Positions 1-6,685 of a stretch of 18,245 nt of DNA are shown here, piece after piece (positions within the stretch are counted from its first letter, which is position 1; every line of letters begins with the position of its first letter). The notes beneath the pieces are model-generated. The model was not told where the DNA came from, did not search any database, and saw only the letters and a list, made by a program, of their open reading frames with translations. The position numbers and the translations under genes are program-made. The stretch is from Candidatus Woesebacteria bacterium (GTDB taxonomy: Bacteria > Patescibacteriota > Microgenomatia > UBA8517). Location: contig JAUYMM010000060.1 of the NCBI GenBank assembly GCA_030699485.1, positions 1 through 18,245 of the forward strand. The letters are read 5' to 3'.

Positions 1-1
1 G

Positions 2-469
2 AAAGACTATATTAAATATATAAGAGGAATGGTAGGACACAAGAGAATTTTAATGAATTTTGCTGTTGCTACTATTTTTAATGCAAAAGGCGAGTTACTT
101 TTACAAAAACGAGGAGACAAGAAAAAATGGGGATTGGTTGGAGGAACATTAGAACTTGGAGAAACTCTTGAGGAATGTGTAAAAAGAGAAGTTTTTGAAG
201 AAACAGGTTTAAAAATAATACCTACTTCAATAATTGGAATTTACACCGGTCCTGAATATAACATATTGTATCCAAACAGAGATAAAGTACAACCTGTGTC
301 AGTTTTATTTAATGTTAAAGTAATAGGAGGAAAATTAAGAGATAAATATGATAAAGAAACACTTGATCTCAAATACTTCACAAAACATAATCTTCCTGAA
401 CTCGCAAACAAGGATTTTAAAGATATGATACAAGACGCATTTGACAGAAAAATTGGTATTTGGCATTAA
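2..469 (+). CDS. NUDIX hydrolase, 5' end cut by window edge
   Basis: NUDIX-family pyrophosphohydrolase that probably cleaves a nucleoside diphosphate linked to another group; the substrate cannot be read from sequence. Numbering from the ATG at 29, a complete Nudix box (GX5EX7REUXEEXGU) spans G39 to L61, with E45, R53, E54, E57 and E58 present. The frame is open to the window edge without a stop, and the codons before the ATG at 29 read KDYIKYIRG. That resembles the usual N-terminus of this NUDIX subgroup (a YIKxIRxxVGH-type start, from memory). The AGAGGA before that ATG abuts it with no spacer, so it is a poor ribosome site. I therefore infer the true start lies just outside the window. The next NUDIX gene begins 3 nt after the stop, so the genes are likely co-transcribed. 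Confidence 0.88.
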   Translation, partial: KDYIKYIRGMVGHKRILMNFAVATIFNAKGELLLQKRGDKKKWGLVGGTLELGETLEECVKREVFEETGLKIIPTSIIGIYTGPEYNILYPNRDKVQPVSVLFNVKVIGGKLRDKYDKETLDLKYFTKHNLPELANKDFKDMIQDAFDRKIGIWH

Positions 470-472
470 AAC

Positions 473-976
473 ATGACTAACTTAGATTTATATACAAATT
501 ACAAAACTGTTTTGTCTGTTAATGCCTTAATCTTTTCAGAGGGTAAATTACTTTTGTTAAAAAGAGCTGCTGATAAAAAAGTAGATCCTAACATGTATGC
601 AGGTATTGGAGGAAAAGTAGAACCTCATGAAGATTTCTATTCTGCGTTACTTCGTGAGATAGAAGAAGAAACAGGATTAACAGAGTTTAAATCAATTAAA
701 CTATATTCAGTAACTCAACACCCATATCCACCATCTGATAGTGAATGGGTAAATTTATATTTTTTAGTAACTATTGATAAACAAATAGAAATTCCAAAAT
801 CAAATGATGGAGAGTTTTTCTGGATTGATCCTAAGGATACTCGAGATTTACCAATGCCAACAGACTTAAAAAAATACATTAAAATTATTAAAGATAATCC
901 TGAAGCTATGATTTTAGGATACTTTGATCATGACCAAGATGGAAAAATAATTGAAGAAAAAATAAAAATTATATAA
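473..976 (+). CDS. NUDIX hydrolase, MutT-like
   Basis: Second NUDIX hydrolase, 167 aa. The Nudix box runs from G47 to L69 and has all key residues: E53, R61, E62, E65 and E66. The core begins with a beta-strand region around residues 13-30 (VLSVNALIF, then KLLLLKR), which is the typical start of a MutT/8-oxo-dGTPase-like fold. The likely role is hydrolysis of a damaged or surplus nucleotide or another nucleoside-diphosphate derivative; the substrate is unknown. The gene starts 3 nt after the upstream NUDIX stop. Its own stop is followed immediately, without a spacer, by the ATG of a histidine phosphatase, a strong sign of one operon. There is no obvious Shine-Dalgarno site, so translational coupling is likely. 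Confidence 0.9.
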   Translation: MTNLDLYTNYKTVLSVNALIFSEGKLLLLKRAADKKVDPNMYAGIGGKVEPHEDFYSALLREIEEETGLTEFKSIKLYSVTQHPYPPSDSEWVNLYFLVTIDKQIEIPKSNDGEFFWIDPKDTRDLPMPTDLKKYIKIIKDNPEAMILGYFDHDQDGKIIEEKIKII

Positions 977-1576
977 ATGAATAAATATTATTTAATAAGA
1001 CATGGACAAAAAACTGGTCATGCGGGTGATCCTGAGCTTACTGAACATGGAAAAATTCAAGCTGCTAAAACTGGTGAATATTTTAGAGAAAAAAATATAT
1101 TTGAAATTTTCTCCTCAACATATAATAGAACGAAAGAAACAAGTGATATTATAAATAAAATATTAAATATTGAAATAAAATATGACGATAGACTTCGTGA
1201 GAGAATGAATTGGGGTAGTATTCCAGATCAAACTCTTGAAGATTTTTTACAAGAATGGGAATATTCAAATCATCATAGAGATTTTAAACCAAAGGCAGGA
1301 CTTTCTTCTCTTGAATCTGGAAATAATGCATTTGAAGCATTGACTGAAATTAATAATCAAGTTGATAATAAAAACATTCTAGTTGTTACTCATGGTGGTG
1401 TTATTTCTGATTTATTAAGGAACATTTTTGATGAAAAAGAATTAATTAAGAATAATCCAAGCTTTATCATTGATAAACTTGATCAATTAATGAAAGAGTG
1501 TTCTATTACAACTATAACTTTTGATAACAATAAATTTAAATTAATTGAAATTGCATCTGTTAAACATTTAGTATAA
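977..1576 (+). CDS. Histidine phosphatase family protein
   Basis: Member of the phosphoglycerate-mutase-like histidine phosphatase superfamily, 199 aa. The phospho-accepting histidine lies in the N-terminal RHG motif (R8-H9-G10). The second arginine is R51 in SSTYNRTKET, a likely acidic residue is E75 in LRERMNWG, and the second catalytic histidine is H139 in LVVTHGG. The residue after RHG is Q rather than the E of many PGM-type members, which points to a general phosphatase more than a mutase. The substrate is not determined; sugar phosphates, nucleotides or alpha-ribazole phosphate are all possible. The start abuts the upstream NUDIX stop, and the pairing with NUDIX genes suggests a nucleotide or phosphometabolite clean-up operon. 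Confidence 0.9.
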   Translation: MNKYYLIRHGQKTGHAGDPELTEHGKIQAAKTGEYFREKNIFEIFSSTYNRTKETSDIINKILNIEIKYDDRLRERMNWGSIPDQTLEDFLQEWEYSNHHRDFKPKAGLSSLESGNNAFEALTEINNQVDNKNILVVTHGGVISDLLRNIFDEKELIKNNPSFIIDKLDQLMKECSITTITFDNNKFKLIEIASVKHLV

Positions 1577-1578
1577 AC

Positions 1579-1749
1579 ATGACAAACTTTTACGATAAAG
1601 TAGCAAATAAATTTGGTAATTACTCATCTGGTGTCAAATATACAAAGGAATTTTTAAGCGAGGATCCTGAGGAAGATTTTAGGAGTTATTTAATAGAATA
1701 TTCTGGAACAGATAAAAAAGTTTTGGATGTTGGGACAAATCCAGATTAG
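1579..1749 (+). pseudogene. 5' stub of a class I SAM-dependent methyltransferase
   Basis: A 56-codon frame starts 2 nt after the histidine phosphatase stop. It begins MTNFYDKVANKFGNYSSG, continues with a DPEEDF segment, and reaches KKVLDVGTNP at residues 46-55 before a TAG. The start, the DPEE segment and the strand leading into VLDVG are what I expect at the N-terminus of a class I SAM methyltransferase of about 200-250 aa. Motif I (VLDVGxGxG) breaks off after its first glycine, and the rest of the Rossmann domain is absent. The same frame stays open for 25 more codons after the TAG, but these show no methyltransferase motif. I read it as a gene truncated by deletion or recombination that was once the fourth gene of the operon. 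A functional 56-aa peptide cannot be excluded. Confidence 0.6.
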
Positions 1750-1839
1750 AAGAAAATAAAAAAGGGGATAAATTTACCAAGATATAGAATTGTGATTGTA
1801 TCTAAATTAATAAATGGTATATTCTAATTCAGCAGAGTA

Positions 1840-1845
1840 TATAAT
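1840..1845 (+). promoter_or_regulatory. -10 box TATAAT before the second histidine phosphatase
   Basis: A perfect TATAAT lies 9 nt before the ATG at 1855. No convincing -35 hexamer is seen 16-18 nt upstream. The predicted transcription start falls within a few bases of the ATG, so the mRNA would be nearly leaderless. The site lies after the methyltransferase stub and separates this gene from the upstream operon. Confidence 0.45.
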
Positions 1846-1854
1846 ATAAAAAGT

Positions 1855-2487
1855 ATGTTAGTTTACTTAGTTAGACATGGAGAGTCAGAAGGAAACAAAT
1901 TAAGATTTCACCAAGTTGAAGAAACACCATTATCAAAAAAAGGTATAAAACAAGCAGAAGTGTTGGCGGAAAGATTAAAAAATACCAAGATTGATGTTAT
2001 TTATTCAAGCAAAATTACTAGAGCTAAACAAACAGCAGAAATTATCAGCAAGAAATTAAACATACCAATTGAGTATTGGGACAATTTGGTTGAAATGAGA
2101 ACACCTACCGAAATTAGAGGTAAAAGTATAGACGACCCAGAAGTCATTAAAATAAAAAAACTGATTGAAAAGAAATTAGATAATGGTAATTGGAAATATT
2201 CAAATGAAGAAACATTTAATGAATTAAACAAAAGAGTGAAAAAATTAATTAAACATCTAGAAGATAATCACAATGATCAAAATATCTTGTGTATTTCACA
2301 CTCTACTTTAATTAAAGCATTAACTGCAAAAATTATTTTCGGTCAAGAATTAACTATTGATATTTTTGAAAAAATAAGAAAAAGTCTTTGGATGGAAAAT
2401 ACAAGTATTTCTGTTTTTGAGAAATCAAAAGAATATGGCTGGACTTTAGTTACGTGGAGTGACAGAAGTCACCTTTATAACTTTTGA
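1855..2487 (+). CDS. Histidine phosphatase family protein
   Basis: Second histidine phosphatase, 210 aa. It begins LVYLVRHGESEGN, with the classic RHGE motif (R7, H8, G9, E10). The second arginine is R56 in SSKITRAKQTAE, a likely acidic residue is E80, and the second catalytic histidine is H149 in LCISHSTLIKAL. It is closer to canonical cofactor-independent phosphatases and phosphoglycerate-mutase-like proteins than the copy at 977, which has RHGQ; the two are not close duplicates. A C-terminal segment around residues 180-200 (SLWMENTSISVFE) carries the usual last core strand. The substrate is unknown. It follows the methyltransferase stub and has its own -10 box, so it is probably expressed independently. 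The gene ends with TGA. Confidence 0.9.
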   Translation: MLVYLVRHGESEGNKLRFHQVEETPLSKKGIKQAEVLAERLKNTKIDVIYSSKITRAKQTAEIISKKLNIPIEYWDNLVEMRTPTEIRGKSIDDPEVIKIKKLIEKKLDNGNWKYSNEETFNELNKRVKKLIKHLEDNHNDQNILCISHSTLIKALTAKIIFGQELTIDIFEKIRKSLWMENTSISVFEKSKEYGWTLVTWSDRSHLYNF

Positions 2488-2497
2488 TAAAAACAAA

Positions 2498-2785
2498 TGC
2501 ACCGTTTAATTGTGCACCAGCTACACAATGCTATCCACGATGAATTATTAAAGTTTGATTGTGAGTAGATAGTCAGACCAAGTCTGAGGATATGTGGTGA
2601 TTAGTTTGTTTGCCATCGCAAACGCAAAATAATGAGAGTCATCGTTATTTTGTTTGTGTTTTGGCCAAAAGATTTCACTTGTAGAATATTCAGTACAAAA
2701 AGCAAAAATCTCTGTTTCCATTCGCTATACAGCATAAGATGATATCCTTTTGGCCCAAGCAATGGCATTTACTACCATTCTGGGC
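2498..2785. other. Intergenic region rich in inverted repeats (possible structured RNA)
   Basis: This gene-free stretch contains several strong inverted repeats: TGCAC/GTGCA (2498-2516), TCAGAC-CAA-GTCTGA (2573-2587), GTTTGC-CATC-GCAAAC (2608-2623), and an 11-bp stem with one G-U pair around a 6-nt loop (2625-2652). Further along are the palindrome TTTTGGCCAAAA (2659-2670), whose right part can instead pair over a distance with CTTTTGGCC (2747-2755), and a two-part hairpin GCCCA..AATGG / CCATT.TGGGC (2753-2785). No known RNA family is recognised. Helices in both orientations are equally possible, so the strand is open. The same DNA also carries a coding-like minus frame, described separately, and the two readings compete. 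Confidence 0.35.
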
Positions 2786-2815
2786 GAGTGCTTGAATAAT
2801 ATTGGATACTTTCAT
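2548..2815 (-). pseudogene. Possible decayed small gene, unknown family
   Basis: An ATG at 2815 (MKVSNIIQALAQNG) follows an extended -10 promoter. In the next frame a coding-like stretch continues (MVVNAIAWAKRISSYAV), interrupted by one TAG. It resumes from the ATG at 2721 with METEIFAFCTEYSTSEIFW and runs 57 codons to a TAA at 2548. The amino-acid mix of this last part (FWPKHKQNNDDSHYFAF, then TYPQTWSDYLL) looks like real protein rather than random translation. One frameshift plus one nonsense codon would turn a gene of about 90 codons into this. I do not recognise the family. The 57-aa ORF alone could also be a small intact gene. Strong inverted repeats in the same DNA argue for a structured RNA instead. 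Confidence 0.3.
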
Positions 2816-2844
2816 TTTTGTAATATTGTTTAAATCTTGGTAAG

Positions 2845-2853
2845 ATTATATCA
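2845..2853 (-). promoter_or_regulatory. Extended -10 promoter, minus strand (TGATATAAT)
   Basis: The minus strand reads TGATATAAT, a perfect TGnTATAAT extended -10 element, followed by CTT. The 12-nt string TGATATAATCTT recurs on the plus strand before the 54-aa ORF at 15472. Predicted transcription starts about 20-25 nt before the minus-strand ATG at 2815. A small AATCTT-ACC-AAGATT hairpin overlaps the -10. No clear -35 is seen. Confidence 0.4.
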
Positions 2854-2894
2854 GTTTTTGGCTTGAACCGAAAAAGATTTTTTATATTTACAAT

Positions 2895-3929
2895 ATGTTA
2901 GAGTTAACAGAGACAATCGAAAACATAGCCCCAATCCCTAAAGGTTACCGTGAACTTCTTATTGAATTTAGTGATAAAAACCAAGAAGATTTACTAAAAG
3001 GAGAACTACTACAATTCAATATAGAAGATGATGGCCTCACTGTTTACAATCCTGCACCGGTTGTTATCGACGGGCAAACGTATCTCTGGGCACGGGTCGA
3101 GAAGAGAAAAACAGAAACAGATTCAGTTGTACAATCTTTTAAAGCGGGAAAAAACGGAGAGTGTGATGTTGTTGTAAAGGCACCTATTTTCAAGAGGTTA
3201 CAAGACCCTTTCTATTGCGGAGTGGTTGACGACTATCATATCTTTGGCGGAAACCAAGCAGATAAAATTGAAGGAACCACTGATTCGGAATATAGGACCG
3301 TTTTTTATCGTTACAAAAATTTATTTGATCTGATAAACACAGATGAGGAAATCGGTGAGCCTTTTGCAGTTGGACCGAAAAAGATGAAAGGTATTCGACT
3401 AATTCAAAGAGAGAACGGCCGCATTGATGTTTTTAGCAGACCGCAGGGTCAGTTTGGCGGACGAGGACGGATAGGATATTTTGAAATAGTATCTCTTGAT
3501 ACATTAGGAAGAGCTCTTGCAGAGTACGACGTACAAAAAAACCCAGAAACCTTGATTCAGGATTTATTTATTGACGAGGAATGGGGAGGGGCAAATCAGC
3601 TTTTTAACCTACCTAACGGGAAAATTGGAGTCTTGGGGCACATCGCCGGATTTAGTCATGAACGTTACATCGCTGCAAATGGTAAAGAAGAATCTAAAAA
3701 AAATTATTACCCGATGACGTTTGTCTTTGATCCGGAAACCAGATCGGCGAGCAATGTCCAAATTATTGCTACTGCCGAACAATTTCCACCGATTGAGGTG
3801 AAAAAAAGTGATTTAGAAAGCATATGTTACAGTGGTGGTCTGGTAAGGTTAGGTAATGGTTATGCCAGGTTGTATGTGGGAATAGGAGACACGAAAGCAG
3901 GACGCATTCTCATCAAAGATCCATTTTGA
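2895..3929 (+). CDS. DUF1861 (MTP/GT108-like) protein
   Basis: A 344-aa protein that I recognise as DUF1861. This family includes the Leishmania mannosyltransferase/phosphorylases of GT108 and has a five-bladed propeller fold related to GH130 glycoside phosphorylases. The family-like motifs are a RPQGQFGGRGRIGY block at 182-195, EEWGGANQ at 228-235, GVLGHIAGF at 245-253, YYPMTFVFDPET at 271-282, and a C-terminal YSGGL...LYVGIGDTKAGRI segment at 312-338. By family it may transfer or phosphorolyse mannose, perhaps on beta-1,2-mannan; the substrate is inferred. No signal peptide is seen, so it should be cytoplasmic. Codon use is visibly GC-richer (CGG, GCC, CCG and ACG are common) than in all neighbours, which suggests horizontal acquisition. 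A weak TTGAAC/TATATT promoter overlaps the start, with almost no leader. Confidence 0.8.
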   Translation: MLELTETIENIAPIPKGYRELLIEFSDKNQEDLLKGELLQFNIEDDGLTVYNPAPVVIDGQTYLWARVEKRKTETDSVVQSFKAGKNGECDVVVKAPIFKRLQDPFYCGVVDDYHIFGGNQADKIEGTTDSEYRTVFYRYKNLFDLINTDEEIGEPFAVGPKKMKGIRLIQRENGRIDVFSRPQGQFGGRGRIGYFEIVSLDTLGRALAEYDVQKNPETLIQDLFIDEEWGGANQLFNLPNGKIGVLGHIAGFSHERYIAANGKEESKKNYYPMTFVFDPETRSASNVQIIATAEQFPPIEVKKSDLESICYSGGLVRLGNGYARLYVGIGDTKAGRILIKDPF

Positions 3930-3991
3930 AATTCGTTCAAAGTTATAAGCCTAATCAAGACCTTGGCAAATACTATTTAAATACAAACTAT

Positions 3992-4978
3992 ATGAATAAA
4001 ATATACCCAGACAAATTAAAGGCAGGTGATGAGGTTAGAATAATTGCTCCTGCAATGTCATATTCAATATTTTCAGAGGAACTTAAAAGCATTGCAAACA
4101 AACGATTTGAAGACCTAGGTTTAAAATTAACATTTGGGAAACATATTAATGAGAAAAATGATTTTACGTCTTCATCAATAGAATCAAGGATTGAAGATTT
4201 ACATGGTGCCTTTCAAGACAAAAATGTAAAAGCAATTTTTACCGCAATTGGTGGAGCAAATTCAAATCAACTGCTTAAATATATAGATTGGAATTTAATT
4301 AGAAATAATCCAAAAATATTTTGTGGCTTTTCAGATATTACGGCCTTAAATAATGCAATTTATGCAAAAACAGGACTTGTTACATATTCAGGGCCACACT
4401 ACTCTACTTTTGGCCAAAAATTATATTTTGATTATACATTAGACTATTTCAAAAAGTGTTTAATGAGTAACGATCAATTTGAAATTAAACCAAGTGATTC
4501 TTGGAGTGATGATAGTTGGTATAAAGATCAAGACAAAAGAAACATAATCAAAAATAGTGGATGGTTGGTAATTAATGAAGGTAGTGCTGGTGGAACAATT
4601 CTAGGAGCTAACCTTTGTACTTTTAATTTACTTCAAGGAACTGAATATATGCCAGAATTAGAAAACTCTGTTTTATTTCTTGAAGATGACTATGTAACAA
4701 CTCCAGAAACCTTTGATAGAGATTTGCAATCATTAATACACTTACCTGATTTTAACAAAATAAAAGGATTAGTAATTGGTAGATTTCAAAATAAAAGTAA
4801 TGTAACAAATGAATTATTAATTCAAATTATAAAAACAAAGAATGAACTTAATAATATTCCAGTATTGGCAAATGTAGATTTTGGACATACAGATCCAAAG
4901 ATAACTTTTCCCGTTGGTGGAACTGTTGAAATAGATATTAAATCTTCTGCCTCAAAAATAATTATTTTGAAACACTAA
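3992..4978 (+). CDS. S66 family LD-carboxypeptidase / MccF-like peptidase
   Basis: Serine peptidase of family S66, 328 aa. These enzymes cleave amide bonds after L-configured residues in peptidoglycan tetrapeptides (LdcA) or detoxify microcin C-like peptide-nucleotides (MccF). The catalytic triad can be placed: nucleophile S114 in FCGFSDITALN, E231 in LFLEDDY and H299 in VDFGHTDPKITFP. These match Ser/Glu/His of the family in order and approximate spacing. The N-terminus LKAGDEVRIIAPA is the standard S66 opening. I place the start at the ATG at 3992. The frame could extend to a TTG at 3926 overlapping the previous stop, but those 22 residues lie outside the conserved fold. The sequence alone does not separate an LdcA role from an MccF-type immunity role. 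No signal peptide is seen. Confidence 0.88.
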   Translation: MNKIYPDKLKAGDEVRIIAPAMSYSIFSEELKSIANKRFEDLGLKLTFGKHINEKNDFTSSSIESRIEDLHGAFQDKNVKAIFTAIGGANSNQLLKYIDWNLIRNNPKIFCGFSDITALNNAIYAKTGLVTYSGPHYSTFGQKLYFDYTLDYFKKCLMSNDQFEIKPSDSWSDDSWYKDQDKRNIIKNSGWLVINEGSAGGTILGANLCTFNLLQGTEYMPELENSVLFLEDDYVTTPETFDRDLQSLIHLPDFNKIKGLVIGRFQNKSNVTNELLIQIIKTKNELNNIPVLANVDFGHTDPKITFPVGGTVEIDIKSSASKIIILKH

Positions 4979-4998
4979 ATGGAGATTAAGAAACAACT

Positions 4999-5547
4999 AT
5001 GCTCACAAAAGACGAAAAAGATTTTTTAAATAAAATTCCTAGAGATAAAATTGTTAATGTTTCACCATTTGATAATCGAATAACTAGGACAGTTAATGAA
5101 ATAGTTGCTTCAATTAACAAAATTTTTCCTGATTTGGAAATAAAACATATGGGCGCGTCGGCATTAAAAATTTCTGGACAAAATGATATTGATATTTATG
5201 CATTTTCTAAACCAAGTGATTTTAATAAGTATCTTCCTAATTTAGTCAAGCTCTTTGATGCACCATTACATCAACATAAAACTTTTATAGAATGGAAATT
5301 TAAACGGAATGGGTTTGATATTGAGTTATATTTGTCAACTAAAGATTCTGAAACAATGAAAAGACAATTAACAGTTTTTCGAATTTTATCGAAAAATGAT
5401 AAGCTATTAAATGAATATAGAAAATTAAAAGAAGACATGAATGGAAAATCTTTTAGAGAATACCAAAGAAAAAAGTATGAATTTTATCACAAAATATTAG
5501 ATACAAATTCTCCGATTGGTTCAACTATACAAAATGAACGAAGTTGA
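4999..5547 (+). CDS. GrpB family protein (UPF0157, nucleotidyltransferase-like)
   Basis: A 182-aa protein with GrpB-family hallmarks: an IKHMGASALKI segment at about 49-58 (the family's hiGSTav-like signature), followed by GQNDIDIYAF. This gives the acidic pair expected of the nucleotidyltransferase fold. A C-terminal charged helix, EYRKLKEDMNGKSFREYQ then KKYEFY, at about 134-160 resembles the usual GrpB C-terminus. The biochemical function of GrpB proteins is poorly defined. The family belongs to the nucleotidyltransferase superfamily, and related domains are fused to dephospho-CoA kinases. The gene starts 20 nt after the S66 peptidase stop, with a GGAG at 4981-4984 as a distant ribosome site. 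It lies between two peptidases that act on D-amino-acid peptides, so co-transcription is likely, but no functional link is shown. It ends with TGA. Confidence 0.72.
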   Translation: MLTKDEKDFLNKIPRDKIVNVSPFDNRITRTVNEIVASINKIFPDLEIKHMGASALKISGQNDIDIYAFSKPSDFNKYLPNLVKLFDAPLHQHKTFIEWKFKRNGFDIELYLSTKDSETMKRQLTVFRILSKNDKLLNEYRKLKEDMNGKSFREYQRKKYEFYHKILDTNSPIGSTIQNERS

Positions 5548-5601
5548 TAGTCTGAAGTGCCATCAGGTTTTATAACTTCTTGATACCCAATAGGAACTTG
5601 T

Positions 5602-6669
5602 TTGCAAATATTACCAAATACTCATATAATCTGGTCTGTGAAAGAAATTGATACAATAGGAACATTGGTTGAGAATGACTTAGGAATTCATTTTATTAAA
5701 CCAGATCTAAAATTATTAAATGACTTATATAAAAACCTAGATTATCTCTCCCGTTCTTTTAATACACAAATTCTGTTTCCAGATCCTCCCGATGAAGGTT
5801 TTTTACGAGAATCTTTAACAAATAATCAATCTAAAGTAATAGATGGTTTATTAAGTGAAAAATATGCTGAAATTGCAGTTCAACTCCAAGATAAACTTGT
5901 CGATTCTGTCAATATAAAGGAATCTGGTGAAGAAATGGTTTCACTTCCTTTATTGTTCAAACAAAATAATATACCACTTAGTTTGTCTGATAGACCGTTT
6001 CATGATGCGTGTGGTGAGTGGGCTGGAAAAGAGAGAGTTTTTTGGGCCAGAAAAGGCGTATCTGAAAAAGTATTGCTGGTAGGTAGGATTCTTCAATCTT
6101 TAGGAATAAAACTACATTTAGAAGATGTTTTTAGACCTCTCGGAGTACAAGAAGGATTATTTTTTAGAAGAGTAAAACTAACTCTCCAACAACATCCCGA
6201 TTGGGTTAATGATTGGAAAAAAGTCTGGGCCGAAGCAAGAAGTAAAACTGCAGTAACACCATTTACGGCTGGGCATAAATCTGGTGCTGCAGTGGATGTA
6301 ACTCTTAGAAGAATGGATGGTACAAATCTATCTTTAGGAAACAAATATCCCGAAGGTGGGTCAAAAGTTGCAATTCGTTTTCCATATATTACTCAGGAGG
6401 AATGGTCAACACGTCAAATCTTTATCTTAACAATGGAAATGGCAAATCTAAGAATTTATCCTTTTGAAAATTGGCACGCTTCATATGGAGATCTTTCAGC
6501 TGGAATTGCTGCATTTTCAGATACGGATGTTACCCTAAATTATAAGGGTATATATGGACCAATCAAAGGTTTTAGTATAGAGACGGGAGAAGTGGAACCC
6601 TACAAAGAAGAAGATTATTTTGACCCATTCTTCACAGAAGATGAACTGATGCGTGCGTTAGTAAAATAG
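5602..6669 (+). CDS. VanX-like D-Ala-D-Ala dipeptidase family (M15D)
   Basis: A 355-aa zinc metallopeptidase of the M15D (VanX/DdpX) group, which hydrolyses dipeptides such as D-Ala-D-Ala. The zinc site is visible: H225 and D232 in TAGHKSGAAVDVTL (the HxxGxAxD motif), then E289 (base) and H292 (zinc) in PFENWHASYGD. R178 in EDVFRPLG matches the conserved substrate-binding arginine. The spacings H-x6-D and E-x2-H equal those of VanX. The protein is longer than VanX (about 200 aa) because of a roughly 110-residue N-terminal extension with no recognised motif. The start is a TTG with AGGA 6 nt upstream; no ATG precedes the conserved domain. No signal peptide is seen, so it is probably cytosolic. 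It may recycle D-dipeptides, degrade a peptide product, or confer immunity. Confidence 0.85.
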   Translation: MQILPNTHIIWSVKEIDTIGTLVENDLGIHFIKPDLKLLNDLYKNLDYLSRSFNTQILFPDPPDEGFLRESLTNNQSKVIDGLLSEKYAEIAVQLQDKLVDSVNIKESGEEMVSLPLLFKQNNIPLSLSDRPFHDACGEWAGKERVFWARKGVSEKVLLVGRILQSLGIKLHLEDVFRPLGVQEGLFFRRVKLTLQQHPDWVNDWKKVWAEARSKTAVTPFTAGHKSGAAVDVTLRRMDGTNLSLGNKYPEGGSKVAIRFPYITQEEWSTRQIFILTMEMANLRIYPFENWHASYGDLSAGIAAFSDTDVTLNYKGIYGPIKGFSIETGEVEPYKEEDYFDPFFTEDELMRALVK

Positions 6670-6685
6670 TTCTAATTCTTTTCAA

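Noticed and set aside
1747..1824. In-frame TAG in the methyltransferase stub and in the minus frame near 2730 could mean TAG recoding.
   Set aside because: TAG ends at least three intact genes here (6669, 11372, 14422) at natural protein ends, so it is a normal stop. Decay explains both cases better.
3926..3991. TTG-initiated N-terminal extension of the S66 peptidase overlapping the DUF1861 stop.
   Set aside because: The conserved S66 fold begins at the ATG at 3992, and no ribosome site supports the TTG.
5548..5601. The minus strand across the gap before the VanX-like gene reads coding-like (VPIGYQEVIKPDGTSDY).
   Set aside because: The open stretch is short, overlaps real genes on both sides in antisense, lacks a start and matches no family I know.
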